Positions 34,170-46,459 of a DNA stretch of 64,000 nt are shown piece by piece. The first letter of the stretch is position 1. Each line of letters begins with the position of its first letter. Source of the DNA: Dryomyza anilis (taxonomy: Eukaryota > Arthropoda > Insecta > Diptera > Dryomyzidae); the NCBI GenBank assembly GCA_951804985.1, contig OX638131.1, forward strand, positions 58,248,351 to 58,312,350, in the 5' to 3' direction. A model generated the notes under the pieces. That model was given only the letters and a program-made list of their open reading frames with translations. It was not told the DNA's origin and did not search any database. Made by a program: the position numbers and the translations under genes.

Positions 34170-34936
34170 GCTATGCGTGTTATATTTGCACTGAAAGTGG
34201 TGAGACCTACAGTTTATTGCCGAATCCGAACGGCGGGTGAGAGCTTTTCATAGGCAATGTTTTACTCTCGTAGATTTGCCATTTACTGTCGAGAGGTAGC
34301 GCGGTATAGAAAAATGTTTCTATGAAAAGATGTTGTTAGCCCCAGTCCAGGCTTGAACCGAGGACCTTTCGACTCGCAGTCCATCAAATTTATGAATCGT
34401 TCATAAAACCGTAATGAATAAGTTCATAATATTGATGAACGCTAATATTTATGAAAAAATTCATGATATTTATGAACTTTAAACTATTTAAAAATAAAAA
34501 AAAATATTTTTTATTTTCTTGTATTATTTTTTTTGTATTTTATTACTTTCTTTATTTTATTTTATTATTTTAATTTATTTATTTTTTTAACTACTTACAT
34601 TTTATTTTATATCTACTCTTGCTGTTGCTGCATATTGCTGCTGTTTGTTGTTGCGTGATGTTAAGTACCTGCGGCGCACGTTTCTTTGGAGTTGTAAACA
34701 ACAAAGGAAACGATTCGTTCTATTTGTACGAAATGACATAGGAATAATAAAAACTTAGAATTGTATCTGCTATTATCGACGCGTCGTTGAAAAGTGAATG
34801 TAGAGTGTACATACCAAGAGCCAAAAACTACTTACAAAAAATTAAGAGAAAAATCTTGCTAAAGGAGCCTAAAAGTTTAACCGAAATTAATATTCCAGAA
34901 AATCTTCAAACTGTGGAAGGAGAAACATTTTAAAAG

Positions 34937-35200
34937 ATGTTGGGAAGATCACGTGTGTGGCTAATGGACGGCACATTCGAAATTGTGCCTACCATAATGC
35001 GACAACTTTTTACGATTCACACATCAATAAATTACCAAGTTGTTCCTCTAATTTATTGTATAATGAGCAGCAAGACAAAGCAATGTTACAATGAAGTTTT
35101 TTACGAAATTTTAAAAGTTGCCTGTGATTATTATGTGCATCTTAATCCTGATTATATAATTTCTGATTTCGAAATTGCTATAATATTAGTAACAAAATAA
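34937..35200 (+). pseudogene. MULE transposase fragment, unit 5
   Basis: Same product as unit 1. Confidence 0.75.
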
Positions 35201-36431
35201 TTTCTCCTTACCAACATGGTTTTTTCCCTGATCGTTCTACAGTATCTAATCTAGCTGTGTTTTCTAGCTATTGTTTGTCTTCATATGTAACCGGTCTCAA
35301 GTTGGCAAAATTTATACAGCATTTGATAAAGTGCTTCGTTACATATTAATTGCTAAACTCGCAAAGATGGGATTTTATTCTGATTTCTTGAATTTGCTTA
35401 AATCTTATCTTAGTAATTGATGTTGTTTTGTTGAAATCGATAATATTTTATCTCAGCCATATATACACGGATAGAAAAGATTTGTTTGAATATGCTCGAA
35501 TGTAATTATAACATAATTCGAAATCACCATATTAATATTGGGAGTAGTATTTAATTGCATTATAATTGAATTGTATTATTATAAATTGATTTAATCGCGG
35601 ATTTACATGAATTTACTATATTAATGTTTCTGTAGAAATATATATTTTTTCATCAGATATTAATATATGTATGTTTGATATTTCTGCTATTTAACACACC
35701 CAACGTCAATAAAAGGTTCTTTGAATTATATGTATTTGGTTATTCGTGATTGTTACTGGGTGACAACGAATTTAAAAATAAAAGCATTATTTTGATTATA
35801 TGTATGTTTGGCATTACGAAGTCACAATTAAATAACAACGCTGCATACTTTTAGCACTCAGTAACACTCACATTAATACTTTTCATATAGTTCAAAAGTT
35901 CTCTTTGGTGGAAGAATTTGTTTAAGTACCGCCAATTACTGTTAATACCAGATAGTGGCTGCTTGTGAAATATCCAATTTATTCGTAAATCACTGGACTT
36001 AAAATAGGAACAATAGATGAAAATCAAATTATTAAGTATAAATAAAATAAGTGTAATAAAAAAAAAATAAAAATTTAAGTTTATAATTAGAGAATATATA
36101 AATAAATAAAAGTAATTTAAAAAAAGGGAAAGAATATTGTATAAAGAAGATATTAGCACTAAATTTACTATTTTTACATTAAAATTAAATGTAAAAATAA
36201 ATATATTTATATGAAAATAAAATGTTTTTCACATTCAAACATATATATGTTTGCAAGAACTATACGAGTCTATACGACCAAAAAACAAGTGCATGTGGAA
36301 AATAAAAATTTTGATTTAAAGTTTTTTTTTTAACTTTATCTTTTTTGTGGTAAACTCTAGCAGCATAATGTAACTTTTAAGCCCTATTACATTTTGAAAT
36401 ACAAATAAAAGTTTGGTTTCGATACGCCGTA

Positions 36432-36973
36432 TTGCACAGTTACTTATTTGAAAATAAAATGAATGAATGCAATTTACCCGAAATACCAATAGGGACCATC
36501 ATAGATTTAGAATACTTCAACGTAATTAACAAATCTGTAAATCAATCGACATTTGAATTTAATGGTCCATTGAGTTCTACGAAGACCGAAATAGTATTCA
36601 CTCCAAATGGAACAAAAAAAATCAATAATGACATCATAACCAAGTCTGTCAATATTGATGCGTTTAAGCCTATTCGAAAACTCAATACAAAAAAATACCT
36701 AATAGAGTTGTAAATTTGTTTAAATTTAAAAATAGACAAAAAATATCTATCTATGCGTATCATTATTCAGCATTCGATATAGCAAAAGAAAATGCTCAAT
36801 TTATTTACAAAAACTATTTTCCAACAATGACTCATGACAGTCTTAAAACGGTGAAGGATGATGACAATATTGTCTCATTTAGCCAGTATTTAGAAGATGT
36901 CATACGTAATAATAATAATAGTTTGGCACTACAGTCCTATAAGAACTTAGGCCGAGCTCTCTCACCATTATGA
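36432..36973 (+). CDS. Same pair of unknown frames, unit 6
   Basis: Predicted products identical to unit 1. Confidence 0.3.
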
Positions 36974-37750
36974 GCTATGCGTGTTATATTTGCACTGAAA
37001 GTGGTGAGACCTACAGTTTATTGCCGAATCCGAACGGCGGGTGAGAGCTTTTCATAGGCAATGTTTTACTCTCGTAGATTTGCCATTTACTGTCGAGAGG
37101 TAGCGCGGTATAGAAAAATGTTTCTATGAAAAGATGTTGTTAGCCCCAGTCCAGGCTTGAACCGAGGACCTTTCGACTCGCAGTCCATCAAATTTATGAA
37201 TCGTTCATAAAACCGTAATGAATAAGTTCATAATATTGATGAACGCTAATATTCATGAAAAAATTCATGATATTTATGAACTTTAAACTATTTAAAAATA
37301 AAAAAAATATTTTTTATTTTCTTGTATTATTTTTTTTGTATTTTATTACTTTCTTTATTTTATTTTATTATTTTAATTTATTTATTTTTTTAACTACTTA
37401 CATTTTATTTTATATCTACTCTTGCTGTTGCTGCATATTGCTGCTGTTTGTTGTTGCGTGATGTTAAGTACCTGCGGCGCACGTTTCTTTGGAGTTGTAA
37501 ACAACAAAGGAAACGATTCGTTCTATTTGTACGAAATGACATAGGAATAATAAAAACTTAGAATTGTATCTGCTATTATCGACGCGTCGTTGAAAAGTCG
37601 TTGAAAAGTGAATGTAGAGTGTACATACCAAGAGCCAAAAACTACTTACAAAAAATTAAGAGAAAAAACTTGCTAAAGGAGCCTAAAAGTTTAACCGAAA
37701 TTAATATTCCAGAAAATCTTCAAACTGTGGAAGGAGAAACATTTTAAAAG

Positions 37751-38014
37751 ATGTTGGGAAGATCACGTGTGTGGCTAATGGACGGCACATTCGAAATTGT
37801 GCCTACCATAATGCGACAACTTTTTACGATTCACACATCAATAAATTACCAAGTTGTTCCTCTAATTTATTGTATAATGAGCAGCAAGACAAAGCAATGT
37901 TACAATGAAGTTTTTTACGAAATTTTAAAAGTTGCCTGTGATTATTATGTGCATCTTAATCCTGATTATATAATTTCTGATTTCGAAATTGCTATAATAT
38001 TAGTAACAAAATAA
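37751..38014 (+). pseudogene. MULE transposase fragment, unit 6
   Basis: Same product as unit 1. This copy is followed by the LINE (38015-40505) and then by the transposase C-terminus at 40513, showing the original gene order. Confidence 0.75.
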
Positions 38015-38279
38015 TTTCTCCTTACCAACATGGTTTTTTCCCTGATCGTTCTACAGTATCTAATCTAGCTGTGTTTTCTAGCTATTGTTTGTCTTCATCG
38101 GTAACCGGTCTCAAGTTGACAAAATTTATACAGCATTTGATAAAGTGCTTCATTACATATTAATTGCTAAACTCGCAAAGATGGGATTTTATTCTGATTT
38201 CTTGAATTTGCTTAAATCTTATCTTAGTAATTGATGTTGTTTTGTTGAAATCGATAATATTTTATCTCAGCCATATATA

Positions 38280-39242
38280 CACGGATAGAAAAGATTTGTT
38301 TGAATATGCTCGAATGTAATTATAACATAATTCGAAATCACCATATAAATATTGGGAGTAGTATTTAATTGCATTATAATTGAATTGTATTATTATAAAT
38401 TGATTTAATCGCGGATTTACATGAATTTACTATATTAATGTTTCTGTAGAAATATATATTTTTCATCAGATATTAATATATGTATGTTTGATATTTCTGC
38501 TATTTAACACACCCAACGTCAATAAAAGGTTCTTTGAATTATATGTATTTGGTTATTCGTGATTGTTACTGGGTGACAACGAATTTAAAAATAAAAGCAT
38601 TATTTTGATTATATGTATGTTTGGCATTACGAAGTCACAATTAAATAACAACGCTGCATACTTTTAGCACTCAGTAACACTCACATTAATACTTTTCATA
38701 TAGTTCAAAAGTTCTCTTTGGTGGAAGAATTTGTTTAAGTACCGCCAATTACTGTTAATACCAGATAGTGGCTGCTTGTGAAATATCCAATTTATTCGTA
38801 AATCACTGGACTTAAAATAGGAACAATAGATGAAAATCAAATTATTAAGTATAAATAAAATAAGTGTAATAAAAAAAAAATAAAAGTTTAAGTTTATAAT
38901 TAGAGAATATATAAATAAATAAAAGTAATTTAAAAAAAGGGAAAGAATATTGTATAAAGAAGATATTAGCACTAAATTTACTATTTTTACATTAAAATTA
39001 AATGTAAAAATAAATATATTTATATGAAAATAAAATGTTTTTCACATTCAAACATATATATGTTTGCAAGAACGCCGAAAATTATTCATTCTGAACATAA
39101 ATATGTTTGAACGAAAACAAAAATATGTTTGGCTGTTATTATAGTAATGTTTGAAAATGAAATAATACTTTTGTTTGCATAAAGCTCTAAAGATGTAATG
39201 CCTGCAAAATTATGTTTGGGACAGCCCTTTTTTTGCAGCGTG
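38280..39242 (+). mobile_element. Complete TA-type MITE inside the LINE
   Basis: 963 bp, CACGGATAGAAAAG to TTTTTGCAGCGTG, with TA on both sides (38278-38279 and 39243-39244). The empty site is on the opposite strand at 42631-42640, where the LINE reads CCATATATAGCTAC uninterrupted. Inverted ends are short (CACG plus an A-rich stretch). Noncoding. TA target choice suggests a Tc1/mariner-type or similar mobiliser. Confidence 0.8.
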
Positions 39243-39710
39243 TAGCTACATCGGGTGTTCCACAAGGTAGGATACTTGGACCACTTTTGTTCATTTTGTT
39301 CATTAATGATATCGGAAGCTGTTTTGTTTTTTCGAATATTTTTCTTTATGCTGATGATTTTTTTTTTTTAATTCGCAATAGTTTGGATTCATCTTTATTG
39401 CAAACTGATTCAAACAATGTCTCCAGTTGGTGTCAAACAAATTTTTTGCCATTTAATTTAGATAAATGTTTTCACGTTACCAATTCAAAATCTTAAACAA
39501 TTTTCATACTTTTTTTAAATCAAATTTTAGATTTGGGAGTTTTGTTCGAGTCTGGCTTTTCTTTTACAAGTAATATTAATTACATTATCCCTAAAGCGTA
39601 CGCACTGCTTGGATGTATTCGACGCAATGGTTCTGTGTTTTCTAATCCGTTTACACGTAAATTACTTTTTATCAAAGTTGGAATACGCCTCTTTTATTTA
39701 GAATCCTTAT

Positions 39711-40035
39711 TAAAGGGTTTTTCAACAGGGACGCTACAAAAATAGAGCGACAGGGACAGCAAACGACGCCATATTTCTTGCCGTTCTTTTGACATTTCTC
39801 TTCAGTAAGGTTGTTATTTCATGATGGAATTTCGGTAGTAAATTTTAATAATTTCGACTCGTTGTTGGCTCGTATATCTTTCCATTATGAAATGGCAAAC
39901 CTTACTGAAGAGAAATGTCAAAAGAGCGGTAAGAAATATGGCGTCGTTTGCTGTCCCTGTCGCTCTACTTTTGTAGCATCCCTGTTGAAACCCTTGAAAA
40001 AAACTTTTGTAGCGCTCTTATTGAAAAACCCTTTA
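39711..40035. repeat. 325 bp fold-back element inside the LINE
   Basis: Left arm TAAAGGGTTTTTCAACAGGG.. and right arm ..GAAAAACCCTTTA pair over about 120 bases each. GACAGCAAACGACGCC and TTCTCTTCAGTAAGGTT are conserved between the arms. The right arm has an additional internal duplicate of GGGTTTCAAC..GCTACAAAAG. Removing it restores a continuous LINE frame (..NP-YY-LVHSN..). Confidence 0.7.
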
Positions 40036-40512
40036 TTTGGTTCATTCAAATCGTTTGGAACGAATTCAAAAGGTCTTTTTAAAATTTGCTTTGCAAGACA
40101 ACCATTTTGAGGATCCAGTTCCCTCCTATAATGCTCGATGTTTGCTAATAAATTTAAAATCCCTTAATAATAGAAGAATTGCATTGTCTTTATTATTTGT
40201 TAATTATGTTATTTGTTGTAATGTTGATTGTCCCTTCTAATTGGAACTTATTAACTTTAATGCTCCATTGAGATGTTTACGAAATTTTATTAATTTACGA
40301 AATTCCATAACATAGATCAAATTATGCCATTAACGAGCCTATATTAAATTCAAAAAAATTGTTAATTATCATAATATTGATTTTTCTGTTAGTAAGGATT
40401 TGTTAGATATAATTTTACCTTAGTTCAGTTTTAAGGTATTTAACAAAAATTGTACATGCTAGTCTGTAAGGATGTTTGTATCCATAGACGGAATAAAATG
40501 AAATGAAAATCA

Positions 40513-40770
40513 TACTTTCCCAATGTGGTTAATAATAGATGCTTTTTTCATTTTGGACAAATATTGTGGCGCAAAATTCAGAGTGAAAATCTAGCAGCAA
40601 AATATGGAAATGACAAAAACTTTTCTTCACAAATTAGAATGTTAAAGTGTTTAGCTTTTTTAGAACCAGTTTCAATTCAATTATTTATTTATGCATTTAA
40701 AAATCTGTATATGAGTTTAAATATTATTAATTCCCACTGTGAATGTTTAATGATTTTTAATAAAAATTAA
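40513..40770 (+). pseudogene. MULE transposase C-terminal part
   Basis: Directly after the LINE tail the translation reads NNRCFFHFGQILWRKIQ, then YGNDKNFSSQIRMLKCLAFLE. This is the GCxFHFxQxLWRKxQ segment that follows the DFE motif in MULE transposases. It completes the gene that starts before the LINE. The later residues (from about 40690) no longer resemble the family. Confidence 0.65.
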
Positions 40771-41199
40771 TAAAAAAAAAAAACAATATTTTATTTTTAT
40801 TTTATTTTCAGGATTCCGATCCAAAAATATTTAGGTATGTTTTTATGCAGACATACTATTTTTTTAACTGAAACAACTGATATGTTTCTCTGGAAACATA
40901 TTTATATTCAGGTCGTTCCAAATCATGTTATATTTTAAATATATTTATGTTTCGGTTCAAATATTTATTTTGTTTGGATGTAGTAATTATTATGTTTCTA
41001 TTAGAACATATACCATTTTAAGGGGCAACATCATAATGTTTCCGTGATATCATTGTAAATCAGAGCTCATTACAACACTGTTCAAAGTTCAAGACAACCC
41101 TGTTTACGAATAATTTACCAGGCAATTATATATTATGTTTATATAAAATTCCAAACATACATATTAATGCGTGCAAAATTATGTTTGGGATTAAATTAT
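40771..41199. other. Unassigned A+T-rich stretch
   Basis: No gene seen. It has several TATGTTT/AAACATA words like the interior of the MITE and may be a diverged relative of it. Confidence 0.3.
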
Positions 41200-41453
41200 A
41201 ATTATAAAACGTAGTTTATAATTATATAATATAAATAAAAAAATGTTATTTAATAAAAGGGAAAAGTGAATATTGTGTAAAGAAGACATTAGCACTAAAT
41301 TTACTTTTTTTACAATAAAATAAAATGATATGTTTGCCTGTTAATATAATAATGGTTGGAAATGAAATAATACTTTTGTTTGTATGAAGCTCCAAAGATA
41401 TATGTAATGCCTGCATAATTATGTTTGTGAGAAAGCCCTTTTTTTGCAGCGTG
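41200..41453 (+). mobile_element. 3' part of a TA-type MITE
   Basis: Matches the right third of the 38280-39242 element through GAAGACATTAGCACTAAATTTAC and the end CCTTTTTTTGCAGCGTG. The left part is lost or too diverged. The flanking sequence (41454-41600) on the minus strand reads NQFASNWRDFKLRQ and might be the far C-terminus of a MULE gene. Confidence 0.6.
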
Positions 41454-41600
41454 TGTTGCCGCAATTTAAAATCTCTCCAGTTCGAAGCAAATTGGTTAAT
41501 AACTTCTTTTTTGGCCACAATTCTCTGAACTGCTCGAATTTGTTGTTTTATTTTTATTTTAATGGGGTGTTTTATTTTCGTTGAAAAAAAAACATTCACA

Positions 41601-42205
41601 TATATTGTATCATTTGAAAAATCTATTACAAATTTGGGTCTGATACGATGGATGAATCGAAATTTGAAATGTCGAAACTAAAAATACCGGAGACAAAAAT
41701 GTAGAAAATAAAAATGACGAAACCTAAAAATGCCAAAATTTAATACGTCAAAATCATTTTTTGACGAAAAAAAAAAAAATTTCGAGAAAAACTACAAAGC
41801 ATAATTTTTTTTTTTTTACAGAAATATTTAAGAATACTTAGCAACAAATTATAATAAGAAATTGCAAAGATAAAATATAAAAAAAAAAACTAAACATATT
41901 TAGAGCATAGCTCACATTAGGTGCTGCAAATATTTATTTAAAAATGCTTTTGTATGTAAATTGATAAGTTATTTAAGAGAAAAATATATATATGAACCGA
42001 ATGTTCAGGACAATGAAGTATAATATGCCAAATTATTTACCAATTCCAATTTAGAACATTCATTTTTTTATTTAAAATATGTTTAATATTTGTCTTTCTT
42101 TTTTTTATATTTTAATTTTGGTTGTCAATTTGGTTGCACAATTTATTTTATTTTTAACAACTATATATTCTTCTCTTAAATGACTACTTAATTTATATAT
42201 ACCAC
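41601..42205. other. Unassigned A+T-rich stretch
   Basis: No gene recognised. Near 41650-41760 there is a loose repetition of short GAAA/CGAAAC and AAAAATG words. Confidence 0.3.
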
Positions 42206-43370
42206 ATGTGATTTATCAATTACAACTTGAATTCGTCTGTGGCAAGCTGTATTCTGTATTGAGTTGTTGGAATATTTATTTCTAATTGTTCAAATATCGA
42301 CCAAAATGCAGGTGGATAAGTGACAATCGCTTCTTGTACAACGCTAGAATACTTCCGTTTTCGCAAACTTCATGTTACAAAGTTTTTTTCGAACCATTTC
42401 AATATTTCTGCACAATCGTTGCTCATGTTATTTTTGGGTATTTCTTCTGGTTTTAAAAAAGCTAAACACATTAACATTCTAATTAGTGAAGAAAAGTTTT
42501 CGTCATTTCCGAAAAAAAATTAAATCAGCATAAAGAAGAAAATTCGAAATAACAAAACAGCTTCCGATATCATTAATGAACAAAATGAACAAAAGTGGTC
42601 CAAGTAGGATCCTTGTGGAACACCCGAAGTAGCTATATATGGCTGAGATAAAATATTATCGATTTCAACAAAACAACATCAATTACTAAGATAAAATTTA
42701 AGACAATTCAAGAAATCAGAATATAATTCCATCTTTGCGAGTTTAGCAATTAATATGGAATGAAGCACTTTATCAAATGCTTTTGAAAAGTCTGTATATA
42801 TTGTCAACTTGAGACCGGTTTTCAAATGAAGACAAACAATAGCTAGAAAACACAGCTAGATTAGATACTGTGGAACGACCACGGAAAAAACATGTTGGTA
42901 ACGAGAAATTATTTTGTTACTAATATTATTGCAATTTCGAAATCAGAAATTATATAATCAGGATTAAGATGCACATAATAATCACAGGCAACTTTTAAAA
43001 TTTCGTAAAAACCTTCATTGTAACATTGCTTTGTCTTGCTGCTCATTATACAATAAATTAGAGGAACAACTTGCTAATTTATTAATGTGTGAATCGTAAA
43101 AAGTTGTCGCATTATGGTAGGTACAATTTGGAATGTATCGTCCATTAGCCACACACGTGATCTTCGCAACATCTTTAGGTTCTCAATACTGCCCAATATT
43201 ATAGTCTTTTCGTTTTCAAAACTTTTGTATGATAGAAAAAATGTTTCTTCCACAGTTTGAAGATTTTCTGGAATATTAATTTCGGTTAAACTTTAAGGCT
43301 CCTTCAGCAAGTTTTTTTCTCACTCTTTTAATTTTTTGTAAGCAGTTTTTGGCTCTTGGTATGTACACCA
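42206..43370 (-). pseudogene. Inverted MULE-LINE composite
   Basis: Reading on the minus strand: MULE N-part (43370-42906, with WLMDxTFxIVPTIMRQLFTIH and DFEIA), the same LINE insertion point and LINE part (42905-about 42530, up to FINDIGSCF), then directly the MULE C-part (about 42529-42206, FSSLIRMLMCLAFLKP, WFEKNF, TYPPAFWSIFE). It lacks the MITE and has the extra MULE bases that the tandem units lost, so it is an older or less deleted sister of the array unit. The LINE here has a large internal deletion. The upstream end lies in the assembly gap. Confidence 0.75.
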
Positions 43371-43570
43371 NNNNNNNNNNNNNNNNNNNNNNNNNNNNNN
43401 NNNNNNNNNNNNNNNNNNNNNNNNNNNNNNNNNNNNNNNNNNNNNNNNNNNNNNNNNNNNNNNNNNNNNNNNNNNNNNNNNNNNNNNNNNNNNNNNNNNN
43501 NNNNNNNNNNNNNNNNNNNNNNNNNNNNNNNNNNNNNNNNNNNNNNNNNNNNNNNNNNNNNNNNNNNNNN
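43371..43570. other. Assembly gap (200 N)
   Basis: Runs of N; sequence unknown. It lies between the MULE fragment and the (TAATATA)n array, so the array length is not reliable. Confidence 1.
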
Positions 43571-44886
43571 TAATATATAATATATAATATATAATATATA
43601 ATATATAATATATAATATATAATATATAATATATAATATATAATATATAATATATAATATATAATATATAATATATAATATATAATATATAATATATAAT
43701 ATATAATATATAATATATAATATATAATATATAATATATAATATATAATATATAATATATAATATATAATATATAATATATAATATATAATATATAATAT
43801 ATAATATATAATATATAATATATAATATATAATATATAATATATAATATATAATATATAATATATAATATATAATATATAATATATAATATATAATATAT
43901 AATATATAATATATAATATATAATATATAATATATAATATATAATATATAATATATAATATATAATATATAATATATAATATATAATATATAATATATAA
44001 TATATAATATATAATATATAATATATAATATATAATATATAATATATAATATATAATATATAATATATAATATATAATATATAATATATAATATATAATA
44101 TATAATATATAATATAATATATAATATATAATATATAATATATAATATATAATATATAATATATAATATATAATATATAATATATAATATATAATATATA
44201 ATATATAATATATAATATATAATATATAATATATAATATATAATATATAATATATAATATATAATATATAATATATAATATATAATATATAATATATAAT
44301 ATATAATATATAATATATAATATATAATATATAATATATAATATATAATATATAATATATAATATATAATATATAATATATAATATATAATATATAATAT
44401 ATAATATATAATATATAATATATAATATATAATATATAATATATAATATATAATATATAATATATAATATATAATATATAATATATAATATATAATATAT
44501 AATATATAATATATAATATATAATATATAATATATAATATATAATATATAATATATAATATATAATATATAATATATAATATATAATATATAATATATAA
44601 TATATAATATATAATATATAATATATAATATATAATATATAATATATAATATATAATATATAATATATAATATATAATATATAATATATAATATATAATA
44701 TATAATATATAATATATAATATATAATATATAATATATAATATATAATATATAATATATAATATATAATATATAATATATAATATATAATATATAATATA
44801 TAATATATAATATATAATATATAATATATAATATATAATATATAATATATAATATATAATATATAATATATAATATATAATATATA
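43571..44886. repeat. (TAATATA)n satellite array
   Basis: About 188 copies of a 7-base unit, essentially perfect, with one phase slip near 44113 where a unit is two bases short. Long open frames on the minus strand over it (Tyr-Ile-Leu repeats) are artefacts of the period. Confidence 0.98.
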
Positions 44887-44893
44887 AAATATA

Positions 44894-46457
44894 CAGCTGT
44901 GTGAAAAATAATAGCAGCGCTCTCCCATAAATTATAAATTCCATTTTTAAGAAGTGTTGCGTAATAAGAACAATCAATTATTTTTATAATTTACATGTAT
45001 TGGAATTATGTCATCTATTTCAATCTATTTCAAAAAATATGGTATCTTTTGTAAATGAGTCTTGAATTTTAGTGTGAAAAATAATAGCAGCGATACCAAA
45101 TTTGTTACAAAATCCATTCTTTTCTTCAAAGTTTTTAAATTTAATATTTTTATTTATATTAGTTAGGCTAATTTGAAAAGTATTCTTAAATATTTGAAAT
45201 ATTTTGTGTGGCTTTGATTAAATATGGAACCTACATAACCTTGTTTTTGTAAATCGCGCAAATTCCTTAAAAATCCTTAAAATTTATTAATAGAGCTTTC
45301 AAAATTACACAGGATATGGTTTATTTCATAGCTAAAATGTTAACTAAAGCAAAAAAATTGTCTAAAACTACGAAGAAACACGTGTCTAAACGTAAAAAAA
45401 GTATCAAAAAATCACTTGTTTCAATATGATTTATGATTTAAGTAATCTTTTCTGTGAAATGTACCAAAGTGAAAAAAAATCTTGATATGCAATTTGAAAG
45501 ATTAACATTTAGAGAACAACTCATAGAAGAAGTTCTTTCTGTAAGAAGTCATTAAGAACAATAATACACATCGGCAAATATTGATACATCTCGAGTTTGC
45601 ACGTGTCTATCATAAGCGTAACATGATGTAACCACTAGCGTAACTTAGTATGATCCAATGAATCAAAATTGCCACGACTTATTCCTGGAATATCAGAATT
45701 ACAAATTTTAATGCATTGGACAGTAGTAAATGCCGCAATTTTTAGACTAATGGTTCAGAGAGTTAGTCACGATTTTTAAATACTTTTAATTAGTATTTCA
45801 ATATTTGCCGAGTTCTATAATTGTCCTTCAGGGCTCCTTTCATAAAAATCATATCTTTCGAATTGCATATCCATATTTTTTTTTTACTTTGGTACATTTC
45901 ACAGAAAATGTTACTTAAATTATATGTAACATTCATACAAGTGATTTTTTGATACTATTTTTACGTTTAGGCACGTGTTTCGTATTTGTTGTCAAATTAT
46001 TTGCTTCAGTTAACATTTTAGCTATGAAATAAACAATATCCTGTATTGAAAGCTCTGTAAAAAAAATTAAGGATTTTTAAGGATTTTTCGCGTTTTAGTA
46101 AAACATGGTTGTGTAGGTTCCATATTTAATCAAAGCAACACAAAATATTTCAAATATTCCACAGTACTGTTCAAATTTGCCTAACTAATATAATTACAAG
46201 TTATAAATTTAAAAAATTTGAAGAAAATAATGGATTTTGTAACAAATTTGGTATGGCTAAAATTCAAGACTCATTTACAAAAGGTACAATATTTTTTGAA
46301 ATAGGTTAATAATATGGAAATATAAGACTGCATTGTAATGACATAATTCCAATACATGTAAATTATAAAAATAATTGATTGTTTTTATTACGCAACATTT
46401 TTAAAAAACGAATTTATAATTTATAGGAGAGCGCTGCTATTATTTTTCACACAGCTG
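44894..46457. mobile_element. 1.56 kb palindromic TA-flanked element
   Basis: Ends CAGCTGTGTGAAAAATAATAGCAGCGC on both sides, flanked by TA (44892-44893 and 46458-46459). The arms, about 44894-45515 and 45850-46457, are inverted copies of roughly 600 bp each with moderate divergence, around an about 330 bp spacer. The left arm alone has an internal repeat of the TIR motif (GTGTGAAAAATAATAGCAGCG at about 45070). No transposase found. TA duplication and ends suggest a Tc1/mariner-type fold-back. Confidence 0.85.
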
Positions 46458-46459
46458 TA

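Larger units (their letters stand above)
33462..36265. repeat. Tandem array unit 5
   Basis: 2,804 bp. Frames at 33628 and 33912, MULE at 34937. Its LINE part has the ATATGTAACCGG variant of unit 1, while units 3, 4 and 6 have ATCGGTAACCGG, so variants are shuffled between units. Confidence 0.95.
36266..39073. repeat. Tandem array unit 6 (last)
   Basis: Frames at 36432 and 36716, MULE at 37751. It has an extra GTCGTTGAAAA direct repeat near 37590. Beyond 39073 the MITE, LINE and MULE continue past the unit boundary, so this is the end of the array abutting the ancestral sequence. Confidence 0.95.
38015..40505 (+). pseudogene. LINE inserted in the MULE gene (RT fragments to 3' end)
   Basis: Begins at ISPYQHGFFPDRSTVSNLAV inside the MULE transposase. 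RT landmarks: LAKMGFYSDFLNLLKSYLS; after the MITE (38280-39242), SGVPQGRILGPLLFILFIND and the catalytic FLYADD; then a frameshift to LGCIRRNGSVFSNPFTRK; then, after a fold-back insertion (39711-40035), VHSNRLERIQKVFLKFALQ. The 3' end at about 40490 has AAATG-type repeats in place of poly(A), as in the minus-strand copy at 8098. 5'-truncated, frameshifted and twice interrupted. It is a Jockey/CR1-type non-LTR retrotransposon by its RT. Confidence 0.8.

Noticed and set aside
43371..43570. Unknown residues at the gap
   Set aside because: Ns only; frames across it have no meaning.
43276..44977. Two minus-strand frames of about 550 codons rich in Tyr, Ile and Leu
   Set aside because: They translate the 7-base satellite (21-base, 7-codon period) and run through N bases; no protein.
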